In this document: positions 51,964 through 61,295 of the stretch, one piece after another
Layout: every line of letters begins with the position of its first letter
How positions within the stretch are numbered: position 1 is the first letter of the stretch
Source: Burkholderia sp. D-99
GTDB taxonomy: Bacteria; Pseudomonadota; Gammaproteobacteria; Burkholderiales; Burkholderiaceae
Direction: 5' to 3'
Length of the DNA stretch: 64,000 nucleotides
NCBI RefSeq assembly: GCF_011605345.1
Contig: NZ_JAAOXM010000018.1
Span: 91,727-155,726 of the forward strand
Translations under genes and position numbers: made by a program
The notes under the pieces: model-generated
What the model was told of the DNA's origin: nothing
Seen by the model: the letters and a program-made list of their open reading frames with translations, nothing else
The model's database searches: none

Positions 51964-52886
51964 GCCAATCCCTCGATGACGTCTGCCCCGTTCATCACCT
52001 GGACGAACACATCTTCGAGGTCGGCCTTGCGGACCTCGATCTCGTCGAACGTGCAACCCGCCGCGCGGCATTGCGCGAGGATCCGCTCGACATCGTCGTA
52101 GCTCGTCAGGCGCAGCAGGTGCTCGCCCGGCGCGCGGGCGGCCGGATCGGACTCCAGCCCGCGCAGCTCGGACGGCAGCGCGCCGGTCGCGAGCCGCAGG
52201 TACAGCTGCAGCCCCGCGAAGCGGCGCAACAGCGCGTCGGTGCGGTCGAGCGCGACCACTTCGCCACGGCGCAGCATCGCGATGCGGTCGCACAGCGACT
52301 CGGCTTCCTCGAGGTAGTGGGTGGTCAGCACGATCGTGTGGCCTTCGCGGTTCAGGCGCGAGATGAATTTCCACAGCGTCTGGCGCAATTCGACGTCGAC
52401 GCCGGCGGTCGGTTCGTCGAGCACGATCACGGGCGGCCGGTGCACGAGCGCCTGCGCGACCAGCACGCGGCGCTTCATCCCGCCCGACAGCGCACGCATG
52501 TTCGCGTCGGCCTTCTCGGTGAGGTCGAGATTGGCCATCACTTCGTCGATCCAGTCGTCGTTGCGGCGCAGCCCGAAATAGCCGGACTGGATCCGCAGCG
52601 TCTCGCGGACGGTGAAGAACGGATCGAACACGAGTTCCTGCGGCACGACGCCGAGCGCGCGGCGCGCACCACGGAAGTCCTTGACGACATCGTGGCCGCG
52701 CACCGAGATACTGCCTTCGTCGGCCCGGGCGAGCCCGGCGAGGATACTGATGAGCGTGGTCTTGCCTGCGCCGTTGGGGCCGAGCAGACCGAAAAACTCG
52801 CCTTCCTCGACCGACAGGCTGACGCCCTTGAGCGCCTGAAGCGATTTGTAGCGCTTCTTGACGTGACGGATTTCTATGGCTGACAT
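51960..52886 (-). CDS. ABC-2 type transporter ATP-binding protein
   Basis: 308 residues. Walker A GPNGAGKT, signature LSGGMKRR, Walker B VIVLDEPTAGVD and the TTHYLEEAE switch, then a C-terminal domain (about 220-308). Partner of the permease at 51124. Start MSAIEIRHVKKRYKS. Confidence 0.95.
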   Translation of the reverse strand: MSAIEIRHVKKRYKSLQALKGVSLSVEEGEFFGLLGPNGAGKTTLISILAGLARADEGSISVRGHDVVKDFRGARRALGVVPQELVFDPFFTVRETLRIQSGYFGLRRNDDWIDEVMANLDLTEKADANMRALSGGMKRRVLVAQALVHRPPVIVLDEPTAGVDVELRQTLWKFISRLNREGHTIVLTTHYLEEAESLCDRIAMLRRGEVVALDRTDALLRRFAGLQLYLRLATGALPSELRGLESDPAARAPGEHLLRLTSYDDVERILAQCRAAGCTFDEIEVRKADLEDVFVQVMNGADVIEGLA

Positions 52887-53078
52887 GACTGTGCGCGACG
52901 CAAGGGCCGCGACGCCTATTCTGTGCTTGCTGCGAATGAAAATGGGGGCCGGACGCCGATTGGCTGCCCCGCAAAACGCTTGATTATAGGGCAAACCGGC
53001 TGGTGGAGCCGGTGCCGGAGGCACGCGGCCTGAAGCGTGCGCGCGCCGGCTGGCGCGGCAGGCTCCGGTCGGACAGGG

Positions 53079-53354
53079 TCAATGTCGCCCGGTGCCTTCG
53101 ATGAGCGCGTCGACGCCGTAGGCGCGCGCGAGGCTGGCGAGCTTCGGGGGGAGATTGAGGATGTCGAGGGTCGCGCCGCGCGTTTTGGCGGCACGTTGCC
53201 ATGCGAGCAGCACGGCGAGCGCGGACGAGTCGAACTGCGTCAGCGCCGCGCAATCGACGGCGGTCGCGCCCGCGCCGATGCGCGCAAGACCGTCCGCGAG
53301 CGCGGACTTTGCGCTCGCGACGGTCAGCGAGGAGCCGGCTTCGAAGCCGCTCAC
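53079..53354 (-). CDS. mlaB: STAS-domain protein MlaB
   Basis: 91 residues from GTG at 53354. ALTQFDSSALAVLLAWQRAA is the STAS strand-helix. It is a cytoplasmic regulator of the MlaFEDB lipid transporter. The GTG overlaps the mlaC stop. Confidence 0.88.
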   Translation of the reverse strand: MSGFEAGSSLTVASAKSALADGLARIGAGATAVDCAALTQFDSSALAVLLAWQRAAKTRGATLDILNLPPKLASLARAYGVDALIEGTGRH

Positions 53355-53983
53355 GACGCTTGCTTGCCGGCGGCAAGTTGCTGGTTGCGCTGCGTGAGGA
53401 ACTGGATCAGGCCGTCCACGCCGCTTTGCTGGATCTTCTCGTTGAACTGCTGCTGGTACGTCTGGATCAGCCATGCGCCGAGCACGTTCAGGTCATACAC
53501 CTTCCAGCCGCTTGCCGACTTGTACAGGCGGTAATCGATCTGGACCGGCTGGCCGTTGTTCATCGCGACCGTCTTGACCACGACATCGGTATCGGCCGGA
53601 TCGGCACGGAACGGCGGGTACTGGATCTGCTGGTCCGGCTTCAGCTGCGCCAGCGCGCCCGAATACGTGCGGATCAGCAGCAGCTTGAACTGCTCCTGAA
53701 CCTGCTGCTGCTGCTCGGCCGTTGCCGCGCGCCAGTTGCGGCCCATCGCGAGCTGCGTGGTGCGGCGGAAATCGGTGTACGGCAGGATGTCCTTGTTGAC
53801 GATCGTGATGATGCGGTTGGTATCACCCTGCTTGATCGTCTGTGCCTTGACTTCGTCGAGCACCTGCTGCGTCGCCGTCTTGATCAGCGCCTGCGGGTTC
53901 GACTGGTCGACTTGCGCGTGGGCTGCGCTGCCGAACGAGAACAGCGCCGCGAAAACGGGGATCAGGAACAGTTTTTTCATCAT
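53351..53983 (-). CDS. mlaC: Periplasmic phospholipid carrier MlaC
   Basis: 210 residues. A signal peptide ends at AHAQ; MlaC marks are DSFRRTTQLAMGRNWRAAT-like, GQPVQIDYRLYKSASGWKVY and NVLGAWLIQTYQQQF. It shuttles lipids between outer- and inner-membrane Mla parts. The second of two adjacent ATG codons is also possible. Confidence 0.93.
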   Translation of the reverse strand: MMKKLFLIPVFAALFSFGSAAHAQVDQSNPQALIKTATQQVLDEVKAQTIKQGDTNRIITIVNKDILPYTDFRRTTQLAMGRNWRAATAEQQQQVQEQFKLLLIRTYSGALAQLKPDQQIQYPPFRADPADTDVVVKTVAMNNGQPVQIDYRLYKSASGWKVYDLNVLGAWLIQTYQQQFNEKIQQSGVDGLIQFLTQRNQQLAAGKQAS

Positions 53984-54091
53984 AGTGACCTGCATGAATG
54001 AGTCGATGCGGAGGTTGGAGCAGGTAGCTTACGCGCAAGTTCGCGCACGCTACCCACTGAATCGTTTCCGGCTGTAACGAATGTAAATCCG

Positions 54092-55048
54092 TCAGTGCAG
54101 ACGAATGCTCGGGAAGCGGAACCCGCCCGGCGACGGCGGTGCCACCTGCATCGGCGGCACGGTCGTTTCGCTGGCCGGGTTCGGCGATCCGGCCGTGCCC
54201 GAAGCCGGTGCGGCCACCGCCGCGCCCGATGCGCCTGCCGGCGCCGTCGCACCGCCCACCGCTGCCGCGCCCGCCGTACCGGCTGCCGCCGGTGCCGCGC
54301 CGTCATCCGGCAGGTCGTACTTCGGCAGCGCGTCGTTGCTCGACGTCGCGGCCGCCTCGCCGCGCGCATTGCTGATCAGCATCTGGCGACGCTGCAGGTA
54401 CGCGTTACGCACGAACGAATACTTGTCGAGTGCGGCGGCATCCAGCACGTCGCCCGCGCCGAGCAGGTTCGAACGCGTGTTGACGAGGTTGACGCCGAAC
54501 AGGCCCCAGCTCACGCCATCCGGCTTCACGTAGGTGAGCGGGTTGCCGACGTAGTCGACGCCCAGGCCGGCCGTGTCGCGCAGCGTGCTCGGGCCGAGCA
54601 GCGGCAGCACGAGATACGGGCCCGACGGCATGCCGTAGCGGCCCATCGTGATCCCGAAGTCGGCCGTGTGCTTCGGCAGCTTCGCGATCGTCGCGACGTC
54701 GAACAGGCCGCCGACGCCGAACACCGTGTTGATCACGACGCGCATGATGTCGCCGACGCCGTCCGCGATCCGCAGCTGCACGATGTTGTTCGCCGCGATG
54801 TAGACGTCGCCGATGTTCGAGAAGAAGTTCGTCACGCTGTCGCGCACCGGCTGCGGCACCACGTACTGGTAGCCCTTCGCGACCGGCTTCAGCGCGTACG
54901 TGTCGACCGTGTCGTTGAACTTGTACATCGTCCGGTTGAAGCCTTCGAGCGGATCGCCCTTCGTCGGCGTCTGCACGGTCGCGCAGCCGCTCAACGCGGC
55001 GACTGCCGCTACCGCCAGCGCGGCGTGCCTGATGCGGATCGTCTGCAT
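54092..55048 (-). CDS. mlaA: Outer-membrane lipoprotein MlaA (VacJ)
   Basis: 318 residues. A lipobox ALSGC, then the MlaA core (DPLEGFNRTMYKFNDTVDTY, ISNFFSNIGD, FGITMGRYGMPSGPYLVLPL). The last about 85 residues form an Ala/Gly/Pro-rich tail not needed for the fold. It removes stray phospholipids from the outer leaflet. GAGGG precedes the ATG at 55048; an ATG two codons upstream is too close. Confidence 0.94.
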   Translation of the reverse strand: MQTIRIRHAALAVAAVAALSGCATVQTPTKGDPLEGFNRTMYKFNDTVDTYALKPVAKGYQYVVPQPVRDSVTNFFSNIGDVYIAANNIVQLRIADGVGDIMRVVINTVFGVGGLFDVATIAKLPKHTADFGITMGRYGMPSGPYLVLPLLGPSTLRDTAGLGVDYVGNPLTYVKPDGVSWGLFGVNLVNTRSNLLGAGDVLDAAALDKYSFVRNAYLQRRQMLISNARGEAAATSSNDALPKYDLPDDGAAPAAAGTAGAAAVGGATAPAGASGAAVAAPASGTAGSPNPASETTVPPMQVAPPSPGGFRFPSIRLH

Positions 55049-55079
55049 GGTCATTACCCTCTTCTTTTCTCTCGTCTGG

Positions 55080-55634
55080 TTATTGGGCCGCCGAACCGGA
55101 TGCGGCGGACACCGCCGATGCCGGAACCGCCACCGGTGCCGGCGCGGCCGGTGCACCGGCTGCCGGCTTCGCACCGCCCGCATCGGCGGCCTTGCTGTAC
55201 AGGAACTGGCCGATCAGGTTCTCGAGCACGATCGCCGATTGCGTCATCGTGATCGTATCGCCCGTCTTCAGCATTTCGGTGTCACCGCCCGGATCGACGC
55301 CGATATATTGCTCGCCGAGCAGGCCCGACGTCAGGATCTTCGCCGACGAATCCTTCGGGAACTGATACTGGCCGTCGATATCGATCGTGACAAGTGCCTG
55401 GTACGTGTTCGTGTCGAAACCGATCGTCTTTACGCGGCCAACCACGACGCCCGCACTCTTCACGGCCGCGCGCGGCTTCAGCCCGCCGATATTGTCGAAT
55501 TTCATCTTCACCGAATAGGTCGGCTGAAACGACAGCGAGCTCATGTTGCCGACCTTCAGCGCCAGGAACAGCACCGCAAGGAAGCCCACCACCACGAACA
55601 GGCCGACCCAGAAGTCGAGAGCAGTCTTTTTCAT
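55080..55634 (-). CDS. mlaD: MCE-domain protein MlaD
   Basis: 184 residues. One N-terminal helix (DFWVGLFVVVGFLAVLFLAL), then a single MCE domain (FDNIGGLKPRAAVKSAGVVV, KILTSGLLGEQYIGV). The C-terminus is Ala/Pro rich. The hexamer forms the lipid tunnel of MlaFEDB. Confidence 0.95.
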   Translation of the reverse strand: MKKTALDFWVGLFVVVGFLAVLFLALKVGNMSSLSFQPTYSVKMKFDNIGGLKPRAAVKSAGVVVGRVKTIGFDTNTYQALVTIDIDGQYQFPKDSSAKILTSGLLGEQYIGVDPGGDTEMLKTGDTITMTQSAIVLENLIGQFLYSKAADAGGAKPAAGAPAAPAPVAVPASAVSAASGSAAQ

Positions 55635-55664
55635 CGTCATTCCAAAATTTGGCTTGGCTGAGGC

Positions 55665-56432
55665 TTAGCTGAACATCAGCGCGGTCAGCAGGAAATCGAG
55701 GCCGAGTACGGCGAGCGACGCGAACACGACCGTCTTGGTGGTCGCGCGCGACACGCCTTCGGGCGTGGGCTTCGCTTCATACCCCTGATACAGCGCAATG
55801 AAGGTCACGGCGAACCCGAACACGATGCTCTTGATCACGCCGTTGCCGACGTCGGCCCAGACCTGGACCCCGCCCTGCATCTGCGACCAGAACGCACCCG
55901 GGTCGACGCCGATCAGCACGACGCCGACGAAGTAACCGCCGAGCACGCCGACCGCGTTGAAGATTGCTGCCAGGAGCGGCATCGCGATGATGCCCGCCCA
56001 CATGCGCGGCGCGATCACGTTCTTGATCGGGTCCACCGCCATCATTTCGAGCGCGGTGAGCTGCTCGCCGGCTTTCATCAGACCGATCTCGGCCGTGAGC
56101 GACGTGCCCGCGCGGCCCGCGAACAGCAGCGCGGTGACGACCGGCCCCAGCTCGCGCACGAGCGACAGCGCGACCAGCAGGCCGAGCGCCTGCTCGGAAC
56201 CGTAGCGGTTCAGCGTGTAATACCCCTGCAGGCCGAGCACGAAGCCGACGAACAGCCCCGACACGGCGATGATCACGAACGAATAGTTGCCGAGGAAGTG
56301 GATCTGCTTCGTGACCAGCCGCGGCCGGCGCAGCAGCGGGAAGAATTCCAGCACGAGGCGCACGAACAGCCGCGTGCCGTAGCCCGCGCGCTCGAGGCCG
56401 CCGATGACGTAACGTCCGATCGCGCTGATCAT
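55665..56432 (-). CDS. mlaE: MCE-type permease MlaE
   Basis: 255 residues with five to six helices. FVGFVLGLQGYYTLNRYG, RELGPVVTALLFAGRAGTSL and EQLTALEMMAVDPI are the hallmarks of the MlaE permease family. The ATG overlaps mlaF by 4 nt. Confidence 0.96.
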   Translation of the reverse strand: MISAIGRYVIGGLERAGYGTRLFVRLVLEFFPLLRRPRLVTKQIHFLGNYSFVIIAVSGLFVGFVLGLQGYYTLNRYGSEQALGLLVALSLVRELGPVVTALLFAGRAGTSLTAEIGLMKAGEQLTALEMMAVDPIKNVIAPRMWAGIIAMPLLAAIFNAVGVLGGYFVGVVLIGVDPGAFWSQMQGGVQVWADVGNGVIKSIVFGFAVTFIALYQGYEAKPTPEGVSRATTKTVVFASLAVLGLDFLLTALMFS

Positions 56433-57250
56433 GCGCGCCCTCCGCCGAGCCCGAAATCCGCTGCGAGCGGCGGGCTCGTGTAATGAAATTTGAACGGGCC
56501 GTCCGGTGCGCCGTCGATGAACTGCCGCACGCTCGGATCGGTCGACGCACGCAGCTCGTCGGGCGTACCCTGCGCGAGCACGCCGCCGTTGGCCAGGAAA
56601 TACACGTAGTCGGCGATCGCGAACGATTCGGGCACGTCGTGCGTGACGAGGATAGACGTCGCGCCCAGCGCCTGGTTCAGCGTGCGGATCAGGTTCGCGG
56701 TGATGCCGAGCGAGATCGGGTCGAGGCCCGCGAACGGCTCGTCGTACATGATGAGCTGCGGATCGAGCGCGATCGCACGCGCCAGCGCGATGCGGCGCGC
56801 CATCCCGCCCGACACCTCGGACGGCATCAGGTCGCGTGCGCCGCGCAGCCCGACCGCGTTGAGCTTCATCAGCACGAGGTCGCGGATCAGGTCTTCGGGC
56901 AGGTCGGTATGCTCGCGCAGCGCGAACGCGACGTTCTCGAACACCGACATGTCGGTGAACAACGCACCGAACTGGAACAGCATGCCCATCTTGCGGCGCA
57001 GCGCGTACAGGCCGTCGCGCGTTTGCGCGCCGACATCGGCGCCGTCGAACAGCACCTGGCCGCGGCGCGCGCGCACGAGGCCGCCGATCAGGCGCAGCAC
57101 GGTCGTCTTGCCGCAACCCGACCCGCCCATGACCGCAACAACCTGCCCACGCCCGAAGCGCAAGTTCAGGTTGGACAGGACGAGGCGGTCGCCGTAGCCA
57201 AAGTCGACGTCGCGAAGTTCCAGCAGTGTCTCGGTAGGAGTGGGGCTCAC
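56429..57250 (-). CDS. mlaF: Mla ABC transporter ATPase MlaF
   Basis: 273 residues. Walker A GGSGCGKT, signature VSGGMARR, Walker B MYDEPFAGLD and the THDVPESFA switch. It powers the lipid transporter. First gene of mlaFEDACB; the usual mlaA is placed inside the operon. Confidence 0.95.
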   Translation of the reverse strand: MSPTPTETLLELRDVDFGYGDRLVLSNLNLRFGRGQVVAVMGGSGCGKTTVLRLIGGLVRARRGQVLFDGADVGAQTRDGLYALRRKMGMLFQFGALFTDMSVFENVAFALREHTDLPEDLIRDLVLMKLNAVGLRGARDLMPSEVSGGMARRIALARAIALDPQLIMYDEPFAGLDPISLGITANLIRTLNQALGATSILVTHDVPESFAIADYVYFLANGGVLAQGTPDELRASTDPSVRQFIDGAPDGPFKFHYTSPPLAADFGLGGGRA

Positions 57251-57334
57251 GGAGCTGACAGTCCTTATACGCAGAACGCCGAATTATAGGGCCTGCATTG
57301 GAATGATGTCGTGACGCCGTTCCGGGCCCTGCGG

Positions 57335-58459
57335 TCAATGATTGTCAAATTGTCCGCGAAAACATTGCTGCAATGCAACAACGGCGGCCCGGTAGTCAGG
57401 TGCACCCGTCACCGCACTGACCACCGCGACACTGCCGACGCCCGTCGCCAGCACGGCCGGCAGCGCGTCGAGCCCCACCCCGCCGATCGCGACGAGCGGC
57501 GCCCGCGCGCCCGCGAAGCGCGCATAACGGGCAATCCGCGCAAGGCCCTGCGGCGGCGCGGCAACGGCCTTGGTCGCGGTCGCGTACACGGGGCCGAGCG
57601 CGAGGTAGCTCGGGCGCTCGTGCAGCGCCCGCAACATTTCGTAATAACCATGGCTCGAAAGTCCGAGCCGCAGGCCCGCGCGTGCGATCGCGGCCAGATC
57701 GGCCGTTTCGAGGTCTTCCTGGCCCAGATGCACGCCGTACGCCCCCTCTTCTGCAGCGATCTGCCAGTGATCGTTGATGAACACGCGCGCATCGGGATGC
57801 CGGCGCCCGGCCGCAACCGCGCGCGCGATTTCCCGCCGCAACGTGTCCGGCGTCGCGCCTTTCACGCGCAGCTGCACGGTCCGCACACCGCAATCGAGCA
57901 CGCGCTCGACCCATTCGGCGTCCGGCACGACCGGATAGAGGCCGAGTTGCGCGGGGCACGGCGCGAACGCAGGTTCGGGCGCGGCCGGCAGCCCGGCGAC
58001 ACGCGGGAACCGCGCGGCGTCGACCGGCCACGCATCGGCTGCGCGCGTTTCGTCGCCGTCCCGCCAGGCCAGCGCCAGCACCAGCGCGTCGACCGGTGCA
58101 AAGCCGCAATCGAGGAACGCGGCGAGCGCGACAATCCAGTCGTCCGCGAGCGGATGCGCGGCGTCGAGCGCGTAGCGCGCGCCTGCCGCGTGCAGCACCG
58201 CGCCCTGCTCGTCGAATTCGATCGCGACCGCGCCCGGCGCCGCCGGCCGCGACGCGGCCGACGCGCGCGCCTGCGCGGCGCGGTCGCCGGCCGATACGAT
58301 CAGCACGTCGCCGTCAGCCGGCGCGTCGGGTACCGCGACACAAAGCCGCCACGGCGCCGCGCCGCCCGGCCAGTCGCCCAGGCGAGCGCGAATCCGTTCG
58401 GCCGCTTCGGCCAGCTCGTCGGCCGGCGGCCAGAATGCATCGGCGAAACGCGCGCTCAT
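57335..58459 (-). CDS. thiE: Thiamine-phosphate synthase ThiE with an N-terminal extension
   Basis: 374 residues against about 210 in ordinary ThiE. Residues 170-374 are ThiE (GVRTVQLRVKGA, FINDHWQIAAEEGAYGVHLG, SSHGYYEM, ALGPVYATATK, VAIGGV). The N-terminal 165 residues (IVSAGDRAAQARASAASRP, then HPLADDWIVALAAFLDCGFA) are of unknown function, perhaps a degenerate HMP-kinase-like domain. It joins the thiazole and pyrimidine parts of thiamine. The ATG overlaps thiG by 4 nt. Confidence 0.92.
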   Translation of the reverse strand: MSARFADAFWPPADELAEAAERIRARLGDWPGGAAPWRLCVAVPDAPADGDVLIVSAGDRAAQARASAASRPAAPGAVAIEFDEQGAVLHAAGARYALDAAHPLADDWIVALAAFLDCGFAPVDALVLALAWRDGDETRAADAWPVDAARFPRVAGLPAAPEPAFAPCPAQLGLYPVVPDAEWVERVLDCGVRTVQLRVKGATPDTLRREIARAVAAGRRHPDARVFINDHWQIAAEEGAYGVHLGQEDLETADLAAIARAGLRLGLSSHGYYEMLRALHERPSYLALGPVYATATKAVAAPPQGLARIARYARFAGARAPLVAIGGVGLDALPAVLATGVGSVAVVSAVTGAPDYRAAVVALQQCFRGQFDNH

Positions 58460-59271
58460 GCGCCGCCCCCGTCCTGGTGCCAGAACGGCATCCCGACGAC
58501 CGGCGTGCTCGCGTGCGCGGTCTCGCGCGCGTCCATCGGCCCGGCGAGATACGCGGCGCGGCCGGCCTCGACGCCCTGCGCAAACGCGCGCGCCATGATC
58601 TCGGGGTGCGTGGCCTGCGACACGGCGGTGTTCAGCAATACGCCGTCGAAGCCCCACTCCATCACCTGGCACGCGTGCGACGGCACGCCGAGCCCCGCGT
58701 CGACGATCAGCGGCACGTCGGGCAGCCGCTCGCGCAGCACGCGCAGGCCGTACGGGTTCACGACCCCCTTGCCCGTACCGATCGGCGCGCCCCACGGCAT
58801 CAGCGCCTCGCAGCCGACGTCGAGCAGGCGCCGGCCGATCACCAGATCCTCGGTGCAGTACGGCAGCACCTTGAAACCGTCCTTGACCAGTTGCGCGGCC
58901 GCTTCGATCAGGCCGACCGGGTCGGGCTGCAGCGTGTAGTCGTCGCCGATCAGTTCGAGCTTGATCCAGTCGGTGCCGAACACCTCTCGCGCCATGTGCG
59001 CGGTCGTCACGGCTTCGGCAACGGTCTGGCAGCCGGCCGTGTTCGGCAGCAGCGGCACCGCGTGGCGCTTGAGCAGGTCGAAGAAGCCGGCTTCGGCCGT
59101 GCCGCCCGTCATCTGGCGGCGCAGCGCGACCGTCACCATCCCCGGGCGCGACGCGGCGATCGAATCGGACAGCGACTGCAGCGACGGATAGCGCGACGTG
59201 CCGATCAGCACGCGGCTTGCGAAAGTTTCGCCGTACAGCGTCAACGCGTCGGCGGAGGTGAGGGACGTCAT
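58456..59271 (-). CDS. thiG: Thiazole synthase ThiG
   Basis: 271 residues. Barrel with Lys in LELIGDDYTLQPD-to-VLPYCTEDLVIGRRL region, PWGAPIGTGKGVVNP and VDAGLGVPSHACQVMEWGFD. It builds the thiazole ring from ThiS-thiocarboxylate, the ThiO product and DXP. Confidence 0.96.
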   Translation of the reverse strand: MTSLTSADALTLYGETFASRVLIGTSRYPSLQSLSDSIAASRPGMVTVALRRQMTGGTAEAGFFDLLKRHAVPLLPNTAGCQTVAEAVTTAHMAREVFGTDWIKLELIGDDYTLQPDPVGLIEAAAQLVKDGFKVLPYCTEDLVIGRRLLDVGCEALMPWGAPIGTGKGVVNPYGLRVLRERLPDVPLIVDAGLGVPSHACQVMEWGFDGVLLNTAVSQATHPEIMARAFAQGVEAGRAAYLAGPMDARETAHASTPVVGMPFWHQDGGGA

Positions 59272-59309
59272 GTCGTTTTCCTGAAAGAGCGGGGACGAAC
59301 CGGCGGCGC

Positions 59310-59507
59310 TCAGCCGCCCGCGACGGGGTGCACGACGTCGAGCTTGTCGCCCGCCGCGAGTGCGCGCGCCGCGTGCTGCGTGCGCGCGACGAAGTTGCCG
59401 TTCAGCGCGACCGCGTACGGCGGACGTGCGCCGTACGCGGCGAGCGCGTCGGCCACCGTTGCGCCGTCAGGCAACGTCAGGTTCTGTTGGTTGATCTGGA
59501 TATCCAT
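59310..59507 (-). CDS. thiS: Sulfur-carrier protein ThiS
   Basis: 65 residues, ubiquitin-like. Ends with the required GG (HPVAGG), thiocarboxylated in sulfur transfer. Start MDIQINQQNLTLPDGA. Between thiO and thiG. Confidence 0.95.
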   Translation of the reverse strand: MDIQINQQNLTLPDGATVADALAAYGARPPYAVALNGNFVARTQHAARALAAGDKLDVVHPVAGG

Positions 59508-59539
59508 GAGGCTTCGTCGAATTCGGTCGGCGGTGCGCG

Positions 59540-60676
59540 TCAGGCCGGCTGGCGCACGTCGTTGCGGTGATGAAGGAGCGTCGGCCAGCGCGCGGCGTCG
59601 CGCCACGCGGCGAACGCGTCGACATCGCCGAACGCGCCGTCGAGCGCGGCTTCGGCGAGCGCGACCGCCGCGTGCGCGACTTCCGGCGCGATCATGAAGC
59701 CGTGCCGGTACAGGCCGTTGACGGCGAGCGTCGACGCGCCGTCCCAGATCACCGCCGGGCGATGATCGGGCAGCGTCGGCCGGCACTGCGCATTGAGCTC
59801 GAGGATGCGCGCCTCGCCGAACGCCGGATGCACGGAAAACGCCGCGCTCAGCAGTTCGAGCGCGGAGCGCACGCTGACGGGCGACATGTCCTCCCCTTCC
59901 ACCTCGGTCGCGCCGATCACATAGAGATCGTCCTGCTTCGGCGCGATGTACAACGGATAGCGCGGATGCAGCAGCCGCACGGGCCGGGTGAGCCCGATGC
60001 CGGGCGCGCGCACGCGCGCGACTTCGCCACGGATGCCGCGCAACGCGGGCAGCGCGGATTTCGCGCCAAGCCCGCGGCAATCGATCGTGAAATGCGCGGC
60101 GGGCAGGTTCGCATCGTCGATCGTGACGTGCCAGTGCAGGTCGACGCCGCGCTCGGCGAGGCCGGTCGCGAGCGCGCGCAGCGCCTGGCGATTGTCGAGC
60201 TGGCCTTCGTTCGGCAGCAGCAGGCCGCGCGCGAAGCGGCCCGCGAGCACCGGCTCGGCCGCGTCGACCTGCGCGCCGGCGAGCGTCACGAAACCGCTGT
60301 CGAACAGGTCGGCCGGCACGTTCGCGCGCACGCGCCGCTCGAACAACGGCGCCTCCGCGCGATCCGCGTGATGCCAGACGACGAGCGTGCCGTGATGCTG
60401 GAAGAAGACGGGTTCGGGCAGTTCCGCGAGCCACTGCGGCCAGCGCGCGAGCGACGCGGCACCGAGCTCTGTGATCAGCAGCTCGGCGCTCGCCGCTTCC
60501 GCGAGCGGCGCGAGCATCGCGGCCGCGATCCATGCGGCCGACTGCTCGCCGTCCGGGCCGCCGCGCTCGTAAAGCGCGACGCGATGCCCGTCGCCCGCGA
60601 GCCGCCATGCGATCAGGCGGCCGACGAGGCCGCCGCCGAGCACTGCGAAATCGGGTCGAGTATCCCGGGCGTTCAT
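59540..60676 (-). CDS. thiO: Glycine oxidase ThiO
   Basis: 378 residues. FAD motif AVLGGGLVGRLIAWRLA at the N-terminus, and GLYRHGFMIAPEVAHAAVAL at the C-terminal FAD/substrate site. It oxidises glycine to dehydroglycine for ThiG. The ATG overlaps the stop of a 40-codon leader ORF, implying coupled translation. Confidence 0.93.
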   Translation of the reverse strand: MNARDTRPDFAVLGGGLVGRLIAWRLAGDGHRVALYERGGPDGEQSAAWIAAAMLAPLAEAASAELLITELGAASLARWPQWLAELPEPVFFQHHGTLVVWHHADRAEAPLFERRVRANVPADLFDSGFVTLAGAQVDAAEPVLAGRFARGLLLPNEGQLDNRQALRALATGLAERGVDLHWHVTIDDANLPAAHFTIDCRGLGAKSALPALRGIRGEVARVRAPGIGLTRPVRLLHPRYPLYIAPKQDDLYVIGATEVEGEDMSPVSVRSALELLSAAFSVHPAFGEARILELNAQCRPTLPDHRPAVIWDGASTLAVNGLYRHGFMIAPEVAHAAVALAEAALDGAFGDVDAFAAWRDAARWPTLLHHRNDVRQPA

Positions 60677-60795
60677 CGCGCACCCTCCGTGCGGGCACGC
60701 TCGACGAGCGTCGACGCAAACGCGCCGCCGCGTGCGAACGCACGCGACGTCGGGCCGGGAACCATGCAAAAGACTGAAGATTGTGCGGTCATCAT
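60673..60795 (-). CDS. Leader ORF between the TPP riboswitch and thiO
   Basis: A 40-codon frame starting with ATGATG and ending in TGA that overlaps the thiO ATG. GGAAGGA precedes it at ribosome-binding distance. The peptide (MMTAQSSVFCMVPGP then basic residues) has no known match. It could serve translational coupling or be part of the riboswitch expression platform: a hairpin at 60803-60822 lies directly upstream. Confidence 0.45.
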   Translation of the reverse strand: MMTAQSSVFCMVPGPTSRAFARGGAFASTLVERARTEGAR

Positions 60796-60914
60796 TCCTT
60801 CCGTAACGCGCAAAAGCGCGTACCCAAAAGGACGAAACCGGCAGCAAAGGCCGGCCGGGCGGGACTCGGGCGCTGACCATGTGGGATGGCAGCCAGCGCG
60901 ACCCGGCGGGATCA

Positions 60915-61016
60915 GAAACTTCCCTCGCCGGTATTACCCGGATCGGGTGCGAAGGGTCTTTCTCAGCCTCATCGCGCTGCCCGGAACATCTGCCGGCCGC
61001 GCCACGAAGCACCCCT
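60915..61016 (-). ncRNA. TPP (thi-box) riboswitch
   Basis: Minus-strand RNA shows the TPP aptamer core: GGGGTGC, GGCTGAGA (60961-60966 complement), ACCC, then GATCCGGGTAATACCGGCGA and AGGGAAGT. The aptamer starts a few bases after a predicted transcription start and lies about 120-240 nt upstream of the leader ORF and thiO. TPP binding should lower expression of thiOSGE. Confidence 0.92.
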
Positions 61017-61028
61017 GTTTCGTCGTCG

Positions 61029-61058
61029 GCCATTAGACCATAAAAGCGGAAAGCGCCG
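61029..61058 (-). promoter_or_regulatory. Putative promoter of the thi operon
   Basis: On the minus strand TTGCGG (61058-61053), 18 bp, then TCTAAT (61034-61029). Transcription would begin near 61022, just before the aptamer. Confidence 0.5.
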
Positions 61059-61295
61059 CAAACTGTCCCCCTTGCGGCAAATTCGCCGTCGTGCCGCGCC
61101 GCTCTGGCACAATGCCCGCAGGCCGGCCGCGCGAGCGGCCGGTTGCCGCGTCACCGCCGGCCTTAAGTGCCGTTTAAGACGCGCGGGCGACCATCCGGAC
61201 GCCCGCCGTCAGTCGGCGCCGCGTCCCGGCATGCCGTATCGCGGCGCGCGCCCGGCTTCGCCCGGCCCGCGCGCCGGCTACTCATCAGGAAGCAC

